DNA of 64,000 bases, taken from the NCBI RefSeq assembly GCF_902459805.1, contig NZ_CABPST010000001.1, positions 496,001-560,000 on the forward strand, in the 5' to 3' direction. Positions 1-8,370 of the stretch are shown here, in pieces (the stretch's first letter is position 1; each line of letters starts with the position of its first letter). Source of the DNA: Pandoraea bronchicola (GTDB taxonomy: Bacteria > Pseudomonadota > Gammaproteobacteria > Burkholderiales > Burkholderiaceae). The notes beneath the pieces were generated by a model, which saw nothing but the letters and a program-made list of their open reading frames with translations, had not been told where the DNA came from and did not search any database. The translations under genes and the position numbers were made by a program.

Positions 1-2
1 CG

Positions 3-1637
3 GTGGGGGATGCCTATGAGGCGCTTAGCGGTCAGGAGGTCGATCCGGGCGTGCGCCGCGGTGTTCAGATCGGAACCGATACGCTGGACCTCGCGACCGG
101 CTTGCTGCCCAACGTTCGCATGTTGCGGCTGCCGGGCGAGCTGGCGGACATCGCCGTGGACGAACTGGACGGCAGGGTCCCCAGCGCCGAAAAGATCGCT
201 GGCGTTCTGCAATATGGCGACCCTCGCAGCCTGGGTCCGGCATCGCGGTCTCACGCAGAATCGTCCGGGCCGGCCGGCTCGCCCTCAGCACCGAGACCCG
301 TGACGCAATATCGGCCGGTGCAACGTGTCGGCGCAAAACCCCTCGAACCGAGACTTGAGAACGTCGACCCCGGCGATCCGTTCAGCGAGCCTGTCGAAGA
401 CGAAGCAGCCGGCGCGGTAGAAGTGGCGCGCGCGGCGCCCTTCCCGTCGACCGTTGATCAGGCACCCGCCCCCGCTCCGGCAAGCCCGTTTTACATCGTT
501 GACGAGCAAGCGCATCTGCGTGGCTATGAACAGCAACTGCCGGCGGAACAGCTTCCGGCAGACGTTCCATCGCGTGTCGTCGTGGTGAATGGGCATTACT
601 ACCTGAAGGGCGAAGCAGGCTACTACCGGGCCCAGCGCGGCATAAGTGCCGATCATTGGCTGATCGACGCGCCCCAAGGCAGCGAAAGCCGGGCGCAAGT
701 GCCGGTCACGTATGACGCGAACACGGGGCAATGGCACGCCCATGCGCCGTTACGAATGTGCGGTGGCGGGTGTGTTCCGAGCCGGCTCGCTCAGCCGCCC
801 GACAGCATAGCCGCCAGCTACGACGACATTTTCAGTGCCGTGCGTCATCTTCCTGACGAAGGCGTACAAGAGGCGATTCAATACGCGTTTGCCGAATTAA
901 GTGAATTGCATCTGCGACGAACAAATCGCGCCGATCTGCATTCCATTCGCGACAATTCAATCATCAATCATCGTGCCGCGCTGCGCGGCGCCATGAAAAA
1001 GCAGATTGATCCAGACGCACCGCTGGTCAAGCAACAGCGCATTGCGTCGGAGATCACGACGCTCTATTACCAGTGGGGCCCCTCGACCGAAGCATTTTGT
1101 CAGGAGAACGCTGAAATTCTTTTTCATTTCCTCCTGGACAACGGCATCTCGAAAAACCGGATTCGCATGATCACGATCAAGCCGCAAAACCGGTCGCCTC
1201 ATGTCATGGTGCTTTACACGGAATCCGAGCACCTTATCGCGTTGATGGACCGCTCGACGCTACAGCCTCCGCACCCGCTGCGCCGGGACGGCATCAGCCA
1301 CGAGTTCTTCCGGGAAGCCGCGTATCTGACGCGTCATTCGACGATACTTCTGGACCCGTGGAGCAGAACGAAAGCCATTTCGTTTGCCGGTGCGGCCAAC
1401 CGATTCGACGCTGGCCGCATCATCAACCGGGCACTCGTCGATATCGGACATACGCCCGGGAGTCCCTATACCGTCTCCGTTACGCGTCCGCTGGGCAACC
1501 CCAAGGCGCACCCGAGAGGCTCGACCGGTGAAGCGCATTCGCCCGGTCAATCGACGTCGAACACCGAGAGCAGAGGCAACAGCCCGTCGTCGGAAGACAC
1601 CGAGTTATCGGACGCTGGACCCGCTTCATCGAATTGA
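3..1637 (+). CDS. C-terminal part of a large protein ending in a papain-like (Cys-His-Asp) domain
   Basis: The reading frame is open from the window edge, so the true start is probably upstream; residue numbers count from the codon at base 3. The first 150 residues are Ala/Pro-rich linker. Residues 160-260 contain 'GYYRA...WLIDAP' and 'PLRMCGGGC' segments of the kind found between modules of large Burkholderia/Pseudomonas toxin-like proteins. The last third carries Cys366 in 'AFCQENAE', His400 in 'SPHVMVLY' and Asp451 in 'LLDPWS'. The order and spacing of Cys, His and Asp-Pro-Trp fit a papain-fold protease or deamidase, as in secreted effectors and polymorphic toxins. The family is inferred from this pattern only. 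The 75-residue tail is low complexity (Ser/Pro/Thr). No immunity gene is visible downstream; the next gene is convergent. Confidence 0.55.
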   Translation: MGDAYEALSGQEVDPGVRRGVQIGTDTLDLATGLLPNVRMLRLPGELADIAVDELDGRVPSAEKIAGVLQYGDPRSLGPASRSHAESSGPAGSPSAPRPVTQYRPVQRVGAKPLEPRLENVDPGDPFSEPVEDEAAGAVEVARAAPFPSTVDQAPAPAPASPFYIVDEQAHLRGYEQQLPAEQLPADVPSRVVVVNGHYYLKGEAGYYRAQRGISADHWLIDAPQGSESRAQVPVTYDANTGQWHAHAPLRMCGGGCVPSRLAQPPDSIAASYDDIFSAVRHLPDEGVQEAIQYAFAELSELHLRRTNRADLHSIRDNSIINHRAALRGAMKKQIDPDAPLVKQQRIASEITTLYYQWGPSTEAFCQENAEILFHFLLDNGISKNRIRMITIKPQNRSPHVMVLYTESEHLIALMDRSTLQPPHPLRRDGISHEFFREAAYLTRHSTILLDPWSRTKAISFAGAANRFDAGRIINRALVDIGHTPGSPYTVSVTRPLGNPKAHPRGSTGEAHSPGQSTSNTESRGNSPSSEDTELSDAGPASSN

Positions 1638-1680
1638 TTCGTTGTTGACGCGCTCCCTATCTTCCATTGCGCGCATTTCC

Positions 1681-1718
1681 CGCCCGGATCGGTACGACAC
1701 GTACGCCGATCCCGGGCG
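1681..1718. terminator. Imperfect hairpin between convergent genes
   Basis: The arms CGCCCGGATCGGTAC and GTACGCCGATCCCGGGCG pair with two single-base bulges around a 5-base loop. It lies between two convergent genes and has no clear T-tract, so it may be a shared terminator or a stability element. Confidence 0.45.
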
Positions 1719-1730
1719 GTCAAACCATCG

Positions 1731-2579
1731 TCAGTACGTGTACACGCCGCGTCCGGTCTTCCGGCCGAGGTATCCGGCGGCAACCATCTCCTTGAGCAGC
1801 GGGCACGGACGGTACTTCGAGTCCGCAAACTCTTCGTAGTAGACATTCATCACGGACAGGCAAACGTCCAGACCGATCATATCGGCCAGCGCGAGCGGTC
1901 CGATGGGATGGTTGCAGCCGAGCTTCATGCCTTCGTCGATCTCTTCGGGCGACGCGAGGTTCTCGGCCAGCACGAAGAATGCCTCGTTGATCATCGGCAC
2001 CAGAATGCGGTTGACGACGAAGCCCGGTGCGTTCTTCACCGTAATCGGCGACTTGCCGAGCTGGCGTGCAAGCGCGTCGACACGCGCGTGCGTCTCGTCG
2101 CTCGTCTGCAAACCGCGAATGATTTCCACGAGTGCCATGAGCGGCACCGGATTGAAGAAGTGCATGCCGATGAACTGTTCCGGCCTGGCGACCACGGCGG
2201 CGAGCTTGGTAATCGAAATCGACGACGTGTTCGACGCAAGGATGGCGCCGTCTTTTGCCACGCCCTCGAGCTGCTTGAGGATCTTGACCTTCAGATCGAA
2301 GTTCTCGGTCGCCGCTTCGATCACGATATCGGCTTTCGCCAGCGCGGCGTAGTCGGTCGCCGTTGCGATACGTGCAAGCGCTGCCTCTTTGTCGGCAGTA
2401 GTGAGTTTGTCCTTCTTGATCAGGCGGTCGAGACTGCCGGCAATCGTCGCCACCCCCTTCTGCACGGCCGCATCACTGATGTCGACCATCGTCACCGGCA
2501 ATCCGGCCACCGCACACGCCTGTGCAATGCCGTTGCCCATCGTGCCTGCGCCAATGATGCCTACGTGTTGAATCGTCAT
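1731..2579 (-). CDS. 3-hydroxybutyryl-CoA dehydrogenase
   Basis: This 282-residue protein is an NAD(P)-dependent 3-hydroxyacyl-CoA dehydrogenase of the stand-alone (Hbd/PaaH) type, oxidising or reducing C4 acyl-CoA intermediates in the cytoplasm. It begins MTIQHVGIIGAGTMGNGIA, the Rossmann GxGxxG signature. It also has 'NTSSISITKL', 'GMHFFNPVP' (catalytic His region) and 'FVVNRIL...NEA' of the C-terminal helical domain. The open frame runs about 50 codons further upstream, but the extension is not family-like. The ATG at 2579 has GGAG about 11 bases upstream and places the nucleotide-binding motif at the N-terminus as usual. Neighbours give no pathway; polyhydroxybutyrate or phenylacetate metabolism are both possible. 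Confidence 0.93.
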   Translation of the reverse strand: MTIQHVGIIGAGTMGNGIAQACAVAGLPVTMVDISDAAVQKGVATIAGSLDRLIKKDKLTTADKEAALARIATATDYAALAKADIVIEAATENFDLKVKILKQLEGVAKDGAILASNTSSISITKLAAVVARPEQFIGMHFFNPVPLMALVEIIRGLQTSDETHARVDALARQLGKSPITVKNAPGFVVNRILVPMINEAFFVLAENLASPEEIDEGMKLGCNHPIGPLALADMIGLDVCLSVMNVYYEEFADSKYRPCPLLKEMVAAGYLGRKTGRGVYTY

Positions 2580-2744
2580 GTCGTCTCTACTCCGTTTGTG
2601 CTGAAAGGTGGCGGGAATACCGTCTTGCGCGGTGCACAAATCATAGCGTGGAGATGTCGAATCGGTGGCACATGGAACCGCTGTGCGAAACACACTGACG
2701 CAAGTGCGCGGCGTGTCGCGCCCATCGCTCACCGGTCAACGAAC

Positions 2745-2784
2745 GAAGGGGGCAGACGCCTGCCAAACGGCGTCTGCCCCCTTC
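2745..2784 (-). terminator. Strong hairpin downstream of porin gene
   Basis: Two perfectly complementary 16-base arms (2745-2760 and 2769-2784; outer bases GAAGGGGG/CCCCCTTC) enclose an 8-base loop. It lies 45 bases past the stop codon of the minus-strand porin and upstream of the 3-hydroxyacyl-CoA dehydrogenase gene. No long T-tract follows on either strand. Confidence 0.7.
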
Positions 2785-2829
2785 TGCGATCTTCCCGGCA
2801 CGCGTCTTGTGTACGCGTGCGCCGGAATA

Positions 2830-3870
2830 TCAGAACTTCATGCGAACGCCACCGCCGAAGGTGTCGCCGCCCGAAAGCGTACTGACCTTGTCGTTCATGT
2901 AGGCAGCGTAGATGTCGGTGCGCTTCGACAGGTTGTAGTCGTAGCCGAGCGCCCACGTCTTGCGGTTGACGTTGCTCGCGCCCGAACTCTTGGTGTACGC
3001 GTACGACGCGAGCACGCTGCCGTTACCCAGCGGCACAGACACGCCGAGCTGGCCGCCGTTCTCCGACACGCCCCCGCCGGTGATGTTGTTGCGAATGTAC
3101 TGATACTGACCGAAGAGCTTCACGACCTGCAGGTCATACGTCGCGCCCAATTGCAGGGCCTGCTGGCTGCGGAAACCGGCCATGCCGGCGAGGTCGTCAG
3201 GCACGGCGTCGAACTTGACTTGCTGATAAGCCACGGTCGCAGCGAACGGGCCGTTGAAGTACAGCGCCGATGCGCTCCACTTGTTCTGGCCGGTTTCGCC
3301 CGCCTTGTTGCCGAAGGCGTACGACACGCTACCCGACAGCCCCTTGAAGTTCGGCGTCGTGTACATGACCGCGTTGCTCCAGCCGGAATCGCCCACGATG
3401 CCCTGACCGGCCTGGCCAATGAACGTGTGGAACACCATGGGGCTGAAGGTGTACGAGTCGACGAACGGGTTGAACAGAATCGTCGAGACGAAGTAGGACG
3501 TGGTGAGACGGCCGATCGTGACCGTGCCGGCGGTATCCGACGACAGACCGACATAGGCGTTGCGCGAGAACATCGAGTCGCCCTGGAAGCGGCCGTACTG
3601 ACCGTTCTGCGGACGGAAGAAGTCCTCAAGCACGAACACAGCCTTCAGGCCGCCACCGAGATCTTCGTTACCCTTCATGCCCCAGTACGATGTCGACATG
3701 CCGCCGCCGCCCTGCGTCCAGGCACGATCGCCCCCCGGGTTCTTGACCGCGCCCATCCAGGCGTCGACCTGACCGTACAGCGTGACGTTCGATTGTGCGA
3801 ATGCCGGTGCGCTCATGCACGCGCCCAACACGAGTGCCCCGCCAATGCCCTTGGCCATACTCCGCTTCAT
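2830..3870 (-). CDS. Outer-membrane porin (OmpC-type, beta-proteobacterial)
   Basis: This 346-residue trimeric-type general porin forms a beta-barrel diffusion channel in the outer membrane. A signal peptide (about 25 residues, ending 'APAFA') precedes 'QSNVTLYGQVDAW', the typical first strand of Burkholderiales porins. 'LKAVFVLEDFF', 'RNAYVGLSSDTAGTVTIGR' and the C-terminal Phe ('GGVRMKF') are family hallmarks; the final Phe is the BAM recognition residue. Length matches the family. It is monocistronic, with a strong hairpin 3' and a long AT-rich leader region 5'. Substrate preference cannot be read from the sequence. It is one of three porins in this window. Confidence 0.95.
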   Translation of the reverse strand: MKRSMAKGIGGALVLGACMSAPAFAQSNVTLYGQVDAWMGAVKNPGGDRAWTQGGGGMSTSYWGMKGNEDLGGGLKAVFVLEDFFRPQNGQYGRFQGDSMFSRNAYVGLSSDTAGTVTIGRLTTSYFVSTILFNPFVDSYTFSPMVFHTFIGQAGQGIVGDSGWSNAVMYTTPNFKGLSGSVSYAFGNKAGETGQNKWSASALYFNGPFAATVAYQQVKFDAVPDDLAGMAGFRSQQALQLGATYDLQVVKLFGQYQYIRNNITGGGVSENGGQLGVSVPLGNGSVLASYAYTKSSGASNVNRKTWALGYDYNLSKRTDIYAAYMNDKVSTLSGGDTFGGGVRMKF

Positions 3871-4223
3871 TGACTTCTCCTTGGTTTATGTATTTTGTGT
3901 GCCTGTTCCCGCCTTGTGCGAGACCTGCTGGCGCCTGCTGCAGAAGCGCCTCCCTGATAAACGGCCGTGATTCTCGCACAGCCCCGCCATGCACTGATAG
4001 GCCGGAGCCGCACGAAAAAAGCACCACACGAGGTGGCCGGGAAATGGTGGGGAGACAAAAATCGGCCGACCACCCGCGCCACTGTTAATCCCGGTATAAC
4101 GAGATCGATATATCCCTTATATGAGCAGGTTAGCGATCACTCACATTCGCTGCGACATGCGGGATTAAACGGCACAGGTTAAGCGCGACCGGCGGACGTC
4201 TTTGAGCAAAGTCGGCCGTCTTC

Positions 4224-4245
4224 AATGTTGCACATGTGCAACATT
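4224..4245. promoter_or_regulatory. Perfect 22-bp palindrome, probable operator
   Basis: AATGTTGCACA is followed immediately by its exact complement TGTGCAACATT. It sits in the intergenic region about 350 bp upstream of the minus-strand porin (start 3870) and 190 bp past the end of the small secreted gene at 4438. An even-spaced palindrome of this size is typical of a dimeric repressor site (TetR, LacI or GntR type). No regulator gene is adjacent. Confidence 0.6.
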
Positions 4246-4387
4246 CGGTGCATCCGGGAGGGGAGAGGGGAAAAAAAAGCGGAAATACGCCGGGCAACTC
4301 GCGGGGCGCTGTGACGCCATCAAGAAGGGATGGCGACGACACCGGGCGCCGTAATGGAATTGGAATCGGTTTCGGCTATGGCCTCGA

Positions 4388-4414
4388 CGATGGCGATGGC
4401 GATGGCGATGGCGA
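4388..4414. repeat. CGATGG hexanucleotide microsatellite (4.5 copies)
   Basis: CGATGG is repeated four and a half times, just beyond the 3' end of the small secreted gene at 4438-4704. Slippage here would not shift any gene I can support. More distant GATGGCGA-like copies follow at about 4440-4452. Confidence 0.8.
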
Positions 4415-4437
4415 ACCTCAGCGTGCCGCGACGGCGG

Positions 4438-4704
4438 CTAGCGATGGCGACGGTTGCCTTCGCCGCCGCGCGGGCCACGCGGCTCGCCCTGTGGCGTGTA
4501 CTGACGCTCGCGCGGTTCCGCCGGCGCCGCCCAGTTCGGATAGGCCGCCTGTCCACGGCCGCGATCGGCGTTGAAACGGCTGATGTCTTCCCGAAGCGAT
4601 GCTTTGTTCACATCCAGCACGTCGCGCCCACGCCCACCCTCGGCCCAGGCGGGGTAGGCACACACAAGCAGCAACAGGAAACAGTAGCGAAGTCGGGCAC
4701 GCAT
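4438..4704 (-). CDS. Small secreted protein, unknown function
   Basis: An 88-residue protein beginning MRARLRYCFLLLLVCAYPAWA, a good Sec signal peptide with cleavage after 'AWA'. The mature part is about 65 residues, hydrophilic and rich in Arg, Gly and Pro ('NKASLREDISRFNADRGRG', tail 'GEGNRRHR'). Overlapping frames on both strands look like shadows; the signal peptide is the reason for choosing this one. I do not recognise the family. Confidence 0.6.
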   Translation of the reverse strand: MRARLRYCFLLLLVCAYPAWAEGGRGRDVLDVNKASLREDISRFNADRGRGQAAYPNWAAPAEPRERQYTPQGEPRGPRGGEGNRRHR

Positions 4705-4993
4705 TTGGGTTCAGCCACGGCACCCGGCCCTGAGTGGGGCCGGTTGGCACGGGACGCATTCGGCACCTGCAGATTGCATGTGCGCCATACGCCTCAAGAG
4801 TGACTGTACCGGGTCAGCCGAACGAGCGTCGACCGAAAAAGTGTTAATGCCTGGCGTGGTCTGCAACCGTTTGTAACGGCGGCAACACGGCCACCGAAGA
4901 AGTGCGCCAACGCCTTATCCGGCGGGGCTTCGCGGCCGTCCCACCCTGCCGACGTCGAGACGGTATTCAACGTCGGCGAATGCAACACTCGAC

Positions 4994-5509
4994 TTACTTT
5001 TCGACTTGTTTCTCGACGGACAGCGAGATCTCGCGCAAACGCTCGCCGCGCGGCATCACCAGATCCTGCGCCGTGACGGTGAAGTTGACCGGACGCGCGT
5101 ACTTCTTGCTCGCGCTCTGCCATTCGGCGGGCAGACCGGCCGTGTTTGTCGTCGTCGTGCGCAGCGTGGTCACGCCCCGGGTGCAGCGAGAGACCTGCGT
5201 GGCAAAAACTTGCGCCTGACTGCGCAAATCCATCGGCGTGATCTTCTGGTAATCCCAGATGCACTCGTAGGTCGGCGCCAGGCCCGTTGCGCGGAACACC
5301 TTGCAGTCGCCGCCGGGTACCGAGTAAGTGGCCTGATAGCTTTCGCCACGCTCGTTCTTGGCCGCGAGCGGGCCGGTGATATCTTCAAAACCGCTCTGCG
5401 CGCTCTTCGCCAGCATCAGGATGCCCTCACACTGGTCGGCGGCGAAGGCCGTCTGCGCTGCGCAAAGGCAAGCCAGCAGGGCCCATCGTTGTCGTGAATT
5501 CGTTGCCAT
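4994..5509 (-). CDS. Secreted hypothetical protein
   Basis: A 171-residue protein with a Sec signal peptide (MATNSRQRWALLACLCAAQTAFA, cleavage near residue 23). The mature domain has four cysteines (in 'DQCEGIL', 'GGDCKVF', 'YECIWDY', 'VSRCTRG'), which could form two periplasmic disulfides. It resembles small periplasmic proteins annotated only as hypothetical in Burkholderiales; I do not recognise a named domain. It lies 290 bp upstream of the small secreted gene at 4438-4704 on the same strand, so the two could be co-transcribed, but the gap argues against tight coupling. Confidence 0.8.
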   Translation of the reverse strand: MATNSRQRWALLACLCAAQTAFAADQCEGILMLAKSAQSGFEDITGPLAAKNERGESYQATYSVPGGDCKVFRATGLAPTYECIWDYQKITPMDLRSQAQVFATQVSRCTRGVTTLRTTTTNTAGLPAEWQSASKKYARPVNFTVTAQDLVMPRGERLREISLSVEKQVEK

Positions 5510-5714
5510 TGTTGGAATGTTCTAACTGGATGCGGTGGCGCGCAACGTGGTTGCCATGCAGGACTGCGCCACTTGCGAAATCGGCTATGAATGGTGCCAT
5601 TAGAACGCAAAGTCGGCGCGGATGAAACCACGGTCACAGGGGAAATCGCGCGCCAATTCGAGTGCGTGTACGCCGGATAGTTCGCGCGCGACATGCGCTC
5701 ATCCAAAAGGACGA

Positions 5715-5742
5715 TTCGCGAGCGTCGCAAGCGACCTATACT
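5715..5742 (+). promoter_or_regulatory. Candidate sigma-70 promoter for the structured RNA at 5749
   Basis: TATACT at 5737-5742 is a good -10 box. TTCGCG at 5715-5720, 16 bases upstream, is a weak -35. The predicted start, about 7 bases past the -10, coincides with the first hairpin of the RNA candidate. Confidence 0.4.
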
Positions 5743-5748
5743 CAACTC

Positions 5749-5912
5749 GCAGTGAAACTGCATGGGCACGGCCGGGAACCGATGGTGGTTCAGTGCATGA
5801 CGGCCATACCCCCAAGTGCCAAGTCTTCTTGGCCCTTACCATGCCGCGCCGGTACACGCGGCTGGCGATGCCCCGATGGGGCCTCAACCGGCGGCTTAGC
5901 CCGCCGGTTTCC
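5749..5912 (+). ncRNA. Candidate multi-hairpin small RNA
   Basis: The gene-free stretch 5510-6168 contains a run of back-to-back perfect stems: GCAGT/ACTGC (5749-5761); GGCCG/CGGCC (5770-5805) with nested AACC/GGTT and an outer GGG/CCC; GCCAAG/CTTGGC (5818-5833); GCCGCG/CGCGGC (5843-5862); GCCCC/GGGGC (5870-5882); and AACCGGCGG/CCGCCGGTT (5886-5909) followed by TT. Nearly all of the ~160 nt can pair. A TATACT box ends 6 bases before the first stem. No protein-like frame covers the region. I know of no named RNA family that matches. Direction is chosen from the -10 box and the short T-run after the last stem; the terminator is weak. Confidence 0.5.
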
Positions 5913-6168
5913 ATTTGTGTGCGTCCCTCTGCCCCTCTGCCGCTCTGCCCATCGTCAGTCAGCCCCGAGCCACACCTCATACCGACGGATTAAGCGAAAG
6001 TGCGGATTTCGCGCGCAGCATCGCTCTGCAACTATCAAGACACAAGATCAACATTCGCCGGGCACTCACTTTCGGGAAGTCAACGGAGTGTTTGTGGATA
6101 CGTGGACGTCATCAGCGGTGCATTGCTTGCAATGCGCTCGCGTCGTTGTGCGTTACGCGGGGTGAACG

Positions 6169-6573
6169 ATGGGACACCTCACCCTTCCTGGCGGTCTGCG
6201 CCCCGATATGCCGGACGCCGGCACGGCGCACGACATGTGGCGCCTGATGCAGCACGTTCGCGGCCACGGCGGCACGGTCTCTCATGTGCTCGGCGCCGTT
6301 GGCAAGTTCCGGTTTCGTCATGCGCACTGGCCGCGACACCTCTATCTCTATCCCGAGACACTCGCCGCGCTCGTTCAGGACCTCACCCCGCTGGGCTTCT
6401 ACCGATGCCAGCAACGGCTCGACATCGCTGCCGATCTCGAGCGCGATCTGTTCTGTGTCGACGACAGCGGCAACGTGTCGATCTACCGTATTCACGCAGC
6501 GTCCGATTGCGCTAGCATCATGGCGGCGGCGGTGTGGCTTGACCTGTCATCGATAGCCGGAGAAAGGCCATGA
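6169..6573 (+). CDS. Hypothetical protein, first gene of a two-gene unit
   Basis: A 134-residue soluble protein, MGHLTLPGGLRPDMPDAGT onward, with no signal peptide or membrane segment. It has 'RHLYLYPETLAALVQDL', 'LDIAADLERDLFCVDDSGN' and an Ala-rich end. I do not recognise a family. Its stop overlaps the start of the next gene (ATGA-type overlap at 6570-6573), so the two are probably translationally coupled. Confidence 0.65.
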   Translation: MGHLTLPGGLRPDMPDAGTAHDMWRLMQHVRGHGGTVSHVLGAVGKFRFRHAHWPRHLYLYPETLAALVQDLTPLGFYRCQQRLDIAADLERDLFCVDDSGNVSIYRIHAASDCASIMAAAVWLDLSSIAGERP

Positions 6574-6974
6574 GCCGACTCGCGATCGTTCTGGATGGTT
6601 TGATGGTGCTCTATCTCGCCGCCGCAACGGTGGTCGGCGTGCAATCGAGTGCTGCGGACGGACACGAGTTGCTCGCCAGCGTGCTCGGCGTGTTGCTCGC
6701 CCTGTGCGTGCTGGCGCTGCTTGCCGCCCCGTTCTATGTCTCGCTGGTGGTGCTCGTCGCGCAATCCGAACGGCATCTTCGGCTGGCCGCGTGGCTGCAC
6801 CGGGGAATGCTGGCACTGATGATCGGGCTGACACTCATCTCGCTTCTCGCCAGCGACACTATCGAAGTCTCTGCGCCGCTGTTCGTGCTGGTCGCTGTGG
6901 TGTGTGTCGTCAATCTCATCGCACTCTCCCGCTGGCGCGCACACTTCGACGCGTTTCATCTGTTCGAGCATTGA
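6570..6974 (+). CDS. Small inner-membrane protein (four predicted TM helices)
   Basis: A 134-residue hydrophobic protein. Four membrane segments are visible, around residues 5-23, 34-58, 72-93 and 98-118. Short charged loops such as 'QSERHLRLAAWLHRG' separate them. It overlaps the preceding gene by four bases. No catalytic motif is visible and I do not recognise the family; the size and layout fit a small integral membrane protein of unknown role. Confidence 0.7.
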   Translation: MSRLAIVLDGLMVLYLAAATVVGVQSSAADGHELLASVLGVLLALCVLALLAAPFYVSLVVLVAQSERHLRLAAWLHRGMLALMIGLTLISLLASDTIEVSAPLFVLVAVVCVVNLIALSRWRAHFDAFHLFEH

Positions 6975-7035
6975 AGTGCGCAGCACCTTCGCGTCGATTT
7001 GCGAGCGGCGCGCGGGCGATGCTAGACTGCGCGGC

Positions 7036-7527
7036 ATGAATCGCTGGCGCAAACTTCTCGTGTTGTGGCTGTTGTGCGTGACGTTGCCGTTGCAGGCCGT
7101 GGCCGCACTGCGCACGCATTGCGCGCCGGGAAGCACCGCATCGGCATCGGCGTCGGCAATGCGGGCCGCGCGCGACAATCACGCCACGGCCATGTTGGCC
7201 ATACATCAGACGATGATGACGTCCGGGCACGGCGAAGCCATGCCCGGCATGCATCACCATGACGATGCCGCAGCCGACGACGTGACGCCACATCCGATGG
7301 CGCTTCAGAACACATCGCCGGACCCCGCATCGTCAGGTCATGCGCACGGCCATCACACCCGTTGCCCGGCATGCACCGCCTGCGTCGTCTGCACGGCGCT
7401 CCCGCCAAGTGTCGTCATCCACCTGCCGGACGCGCAGCCGTCCACCGCCATCCCCTTTCTGCGCACGTCGGCCAGCAGCGCCGTCGTTGCCGTGCCCGAG
7501 CGCCCTCCGAAAGCCCGCGTCGCCTGA
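7036..7527 (+). CDS. Secreted His/Met-rich protein, probable copper-handling
   Basis: A 163-residue protein starting MNRWRKLLVLWLLCVTLPLQAVAA, a clear signal peptide. The mature part is dense in potential metal ligands: 'HQTMMTSGHGEAMPGMHHHDD', 'SGHAHGHHTRCPACTACVVC' (three Cys in CxxCxxC spacing plus one more) and several further His. Similar small secreted proteins occur with copper or cobalt-zinc-cadmium efflux genes in Burkholderiales. Here the next gene is a periplasmic cupredoxin, supporting a copper role. The open frame extends upstream, but the ATG at 7036 is the one that gives a signal peptide. Function is inferred. Confidence 0.7.
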   Translation: MNRWRKLLVLWLLCVTLPLQAVAALRTHCAPGSTASASASAMRAARDNHATAMLAIHQTMMTSGHGEAMPGMHHHDDAAADDVTPHPMALQNTSPDPASSGHAHGHHTRCPACTACVVCTALPPSVVIHLPDAQPSTAIPFLRTSASSAVVAVPERPPKARVA

Positions 7528-7754
7528 CGGTCCCGCATCGGACCCACGGGCGACGGCTGCATCTGCGGATGCCAAGCCAGCCCCGGCCGATAGCCCACCG
7601 TCTCGGTTCCCCGTCGAACCGACTTCCCGCCCTGTTTCTTGACCGGCCCGCGTTCGCCGGCCAGTCGTGCCGCGAGTCCGTGGCAGGGCAGCACTTCAGC
7701 GTTACCCTCTACCCACCGTCAGCCCGCCGACGCGGGCAAAACCGGAGTCAAATC

Positions 7755-8273
7755 ATGATTCGCTCACGCGTGCCTGCGCGCTTCCCCCATGCCCTGTGCG
7801 TTCCTTTCGTTCTCGGCGCCGCCTCGCTGTTGTTCGCCGCCCCCGCGCTTGCCGACGAGCCGCACGCCATGCACATGCAGCACAGTCACGGCGGTGCGGC
7901 AACCGCCATCGGCGAACCGGGCAACGAGGCGCAGGCCACCCGCACGGTAGACGTCGATATGCGCGACACCATGCGTTTCTCGCCAGCCACACTCACGGTG
8001 CGTCGCGGCGACACAGTGCGCTTCGTCGTCACCAACAACGGCAAGATCCGTCATGAAATGACGCTGGGCACGGCGGCATCGCTCGCAGAGCACGCCAAGA
8101 TGATGCAGCAGATGCCCGGCATGTCTCACGCCGAACCCAATGCCGTGACAGTGGAGCCCGGTGAGCGCAAGACGCTCGTGTGGCATTTCACCCAGCCGGG
8201 GACAGTGGAATTCGCCTGCCTCGAACCGGGACACTTCGAAGCTGGCATGCGCGGCGTCGTCAACGTGCGCTAA
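7755..8273 (+). CDS. Periplasmic cupredoxin-domain copper-binding protein
   Basis: A 172-residue protein. A signal peptide ends near residue 33 ('APALA'). A His/Met-rich N-terminus ('PHAMHMQHSHGG', residues 36-47) precedes a plastocyanin/azurin-like fold with the type-1 copper ligands His100 ('RHEMTLG'), Cys155, His160 and Met165 in 'FACLEPGHFEAGM'. 'MQQMPGMSHAEPN' is a further Met-rich loop. This resembles the copper-resistance periplasmic cupredoxins (CopI-like). It follows the His/Met-rich secreted gene by about 230 bp. The ATG at 7755 is chosen because it starts the signal peptide; the open frame continues far upstream out of context. Confidence 0.88.
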   Translation: MIRSRVPARFPHALCVPFVLGAASLLFAAPALADEPHAMHMQHSHGGAATAIGEPGNEAQATRTVDVDMRDTMRFSPATLTVRRGDTVRFVVTNNGKIRHEMTLGTAASLAEHAKMMQQMPGMSHAEPNAVTVEPGERKTLVWHFTQPGTVEFACLEPGHFEAGMRGVVNVR

Positions 8274-8370
8274 GCGCCGAGCCAAGGCGGTGCGGCGGGC
8301 GCTTTGGAAACGCGTCGGCCCCACCGGCATCCCGCGCGAGTCCGGTGTGACTGCCGGCGTTCATAGCCGA

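Noticed and set aside
2580-2732. 50-codon N-terminal extension of the 3-hydroxybutyryl-CoA dehydrogenase
   Set aside because: It is not family-like and the internal ATG has a ribosome site and the canonical Rossmann start.
4330-4803. 157-codon frame through the CGATGG repeat (MAMAMAM stretch)
   Set aside because: Composition is repeat-driven and it overlaps a better supported secreted-protein gene on the other strand.
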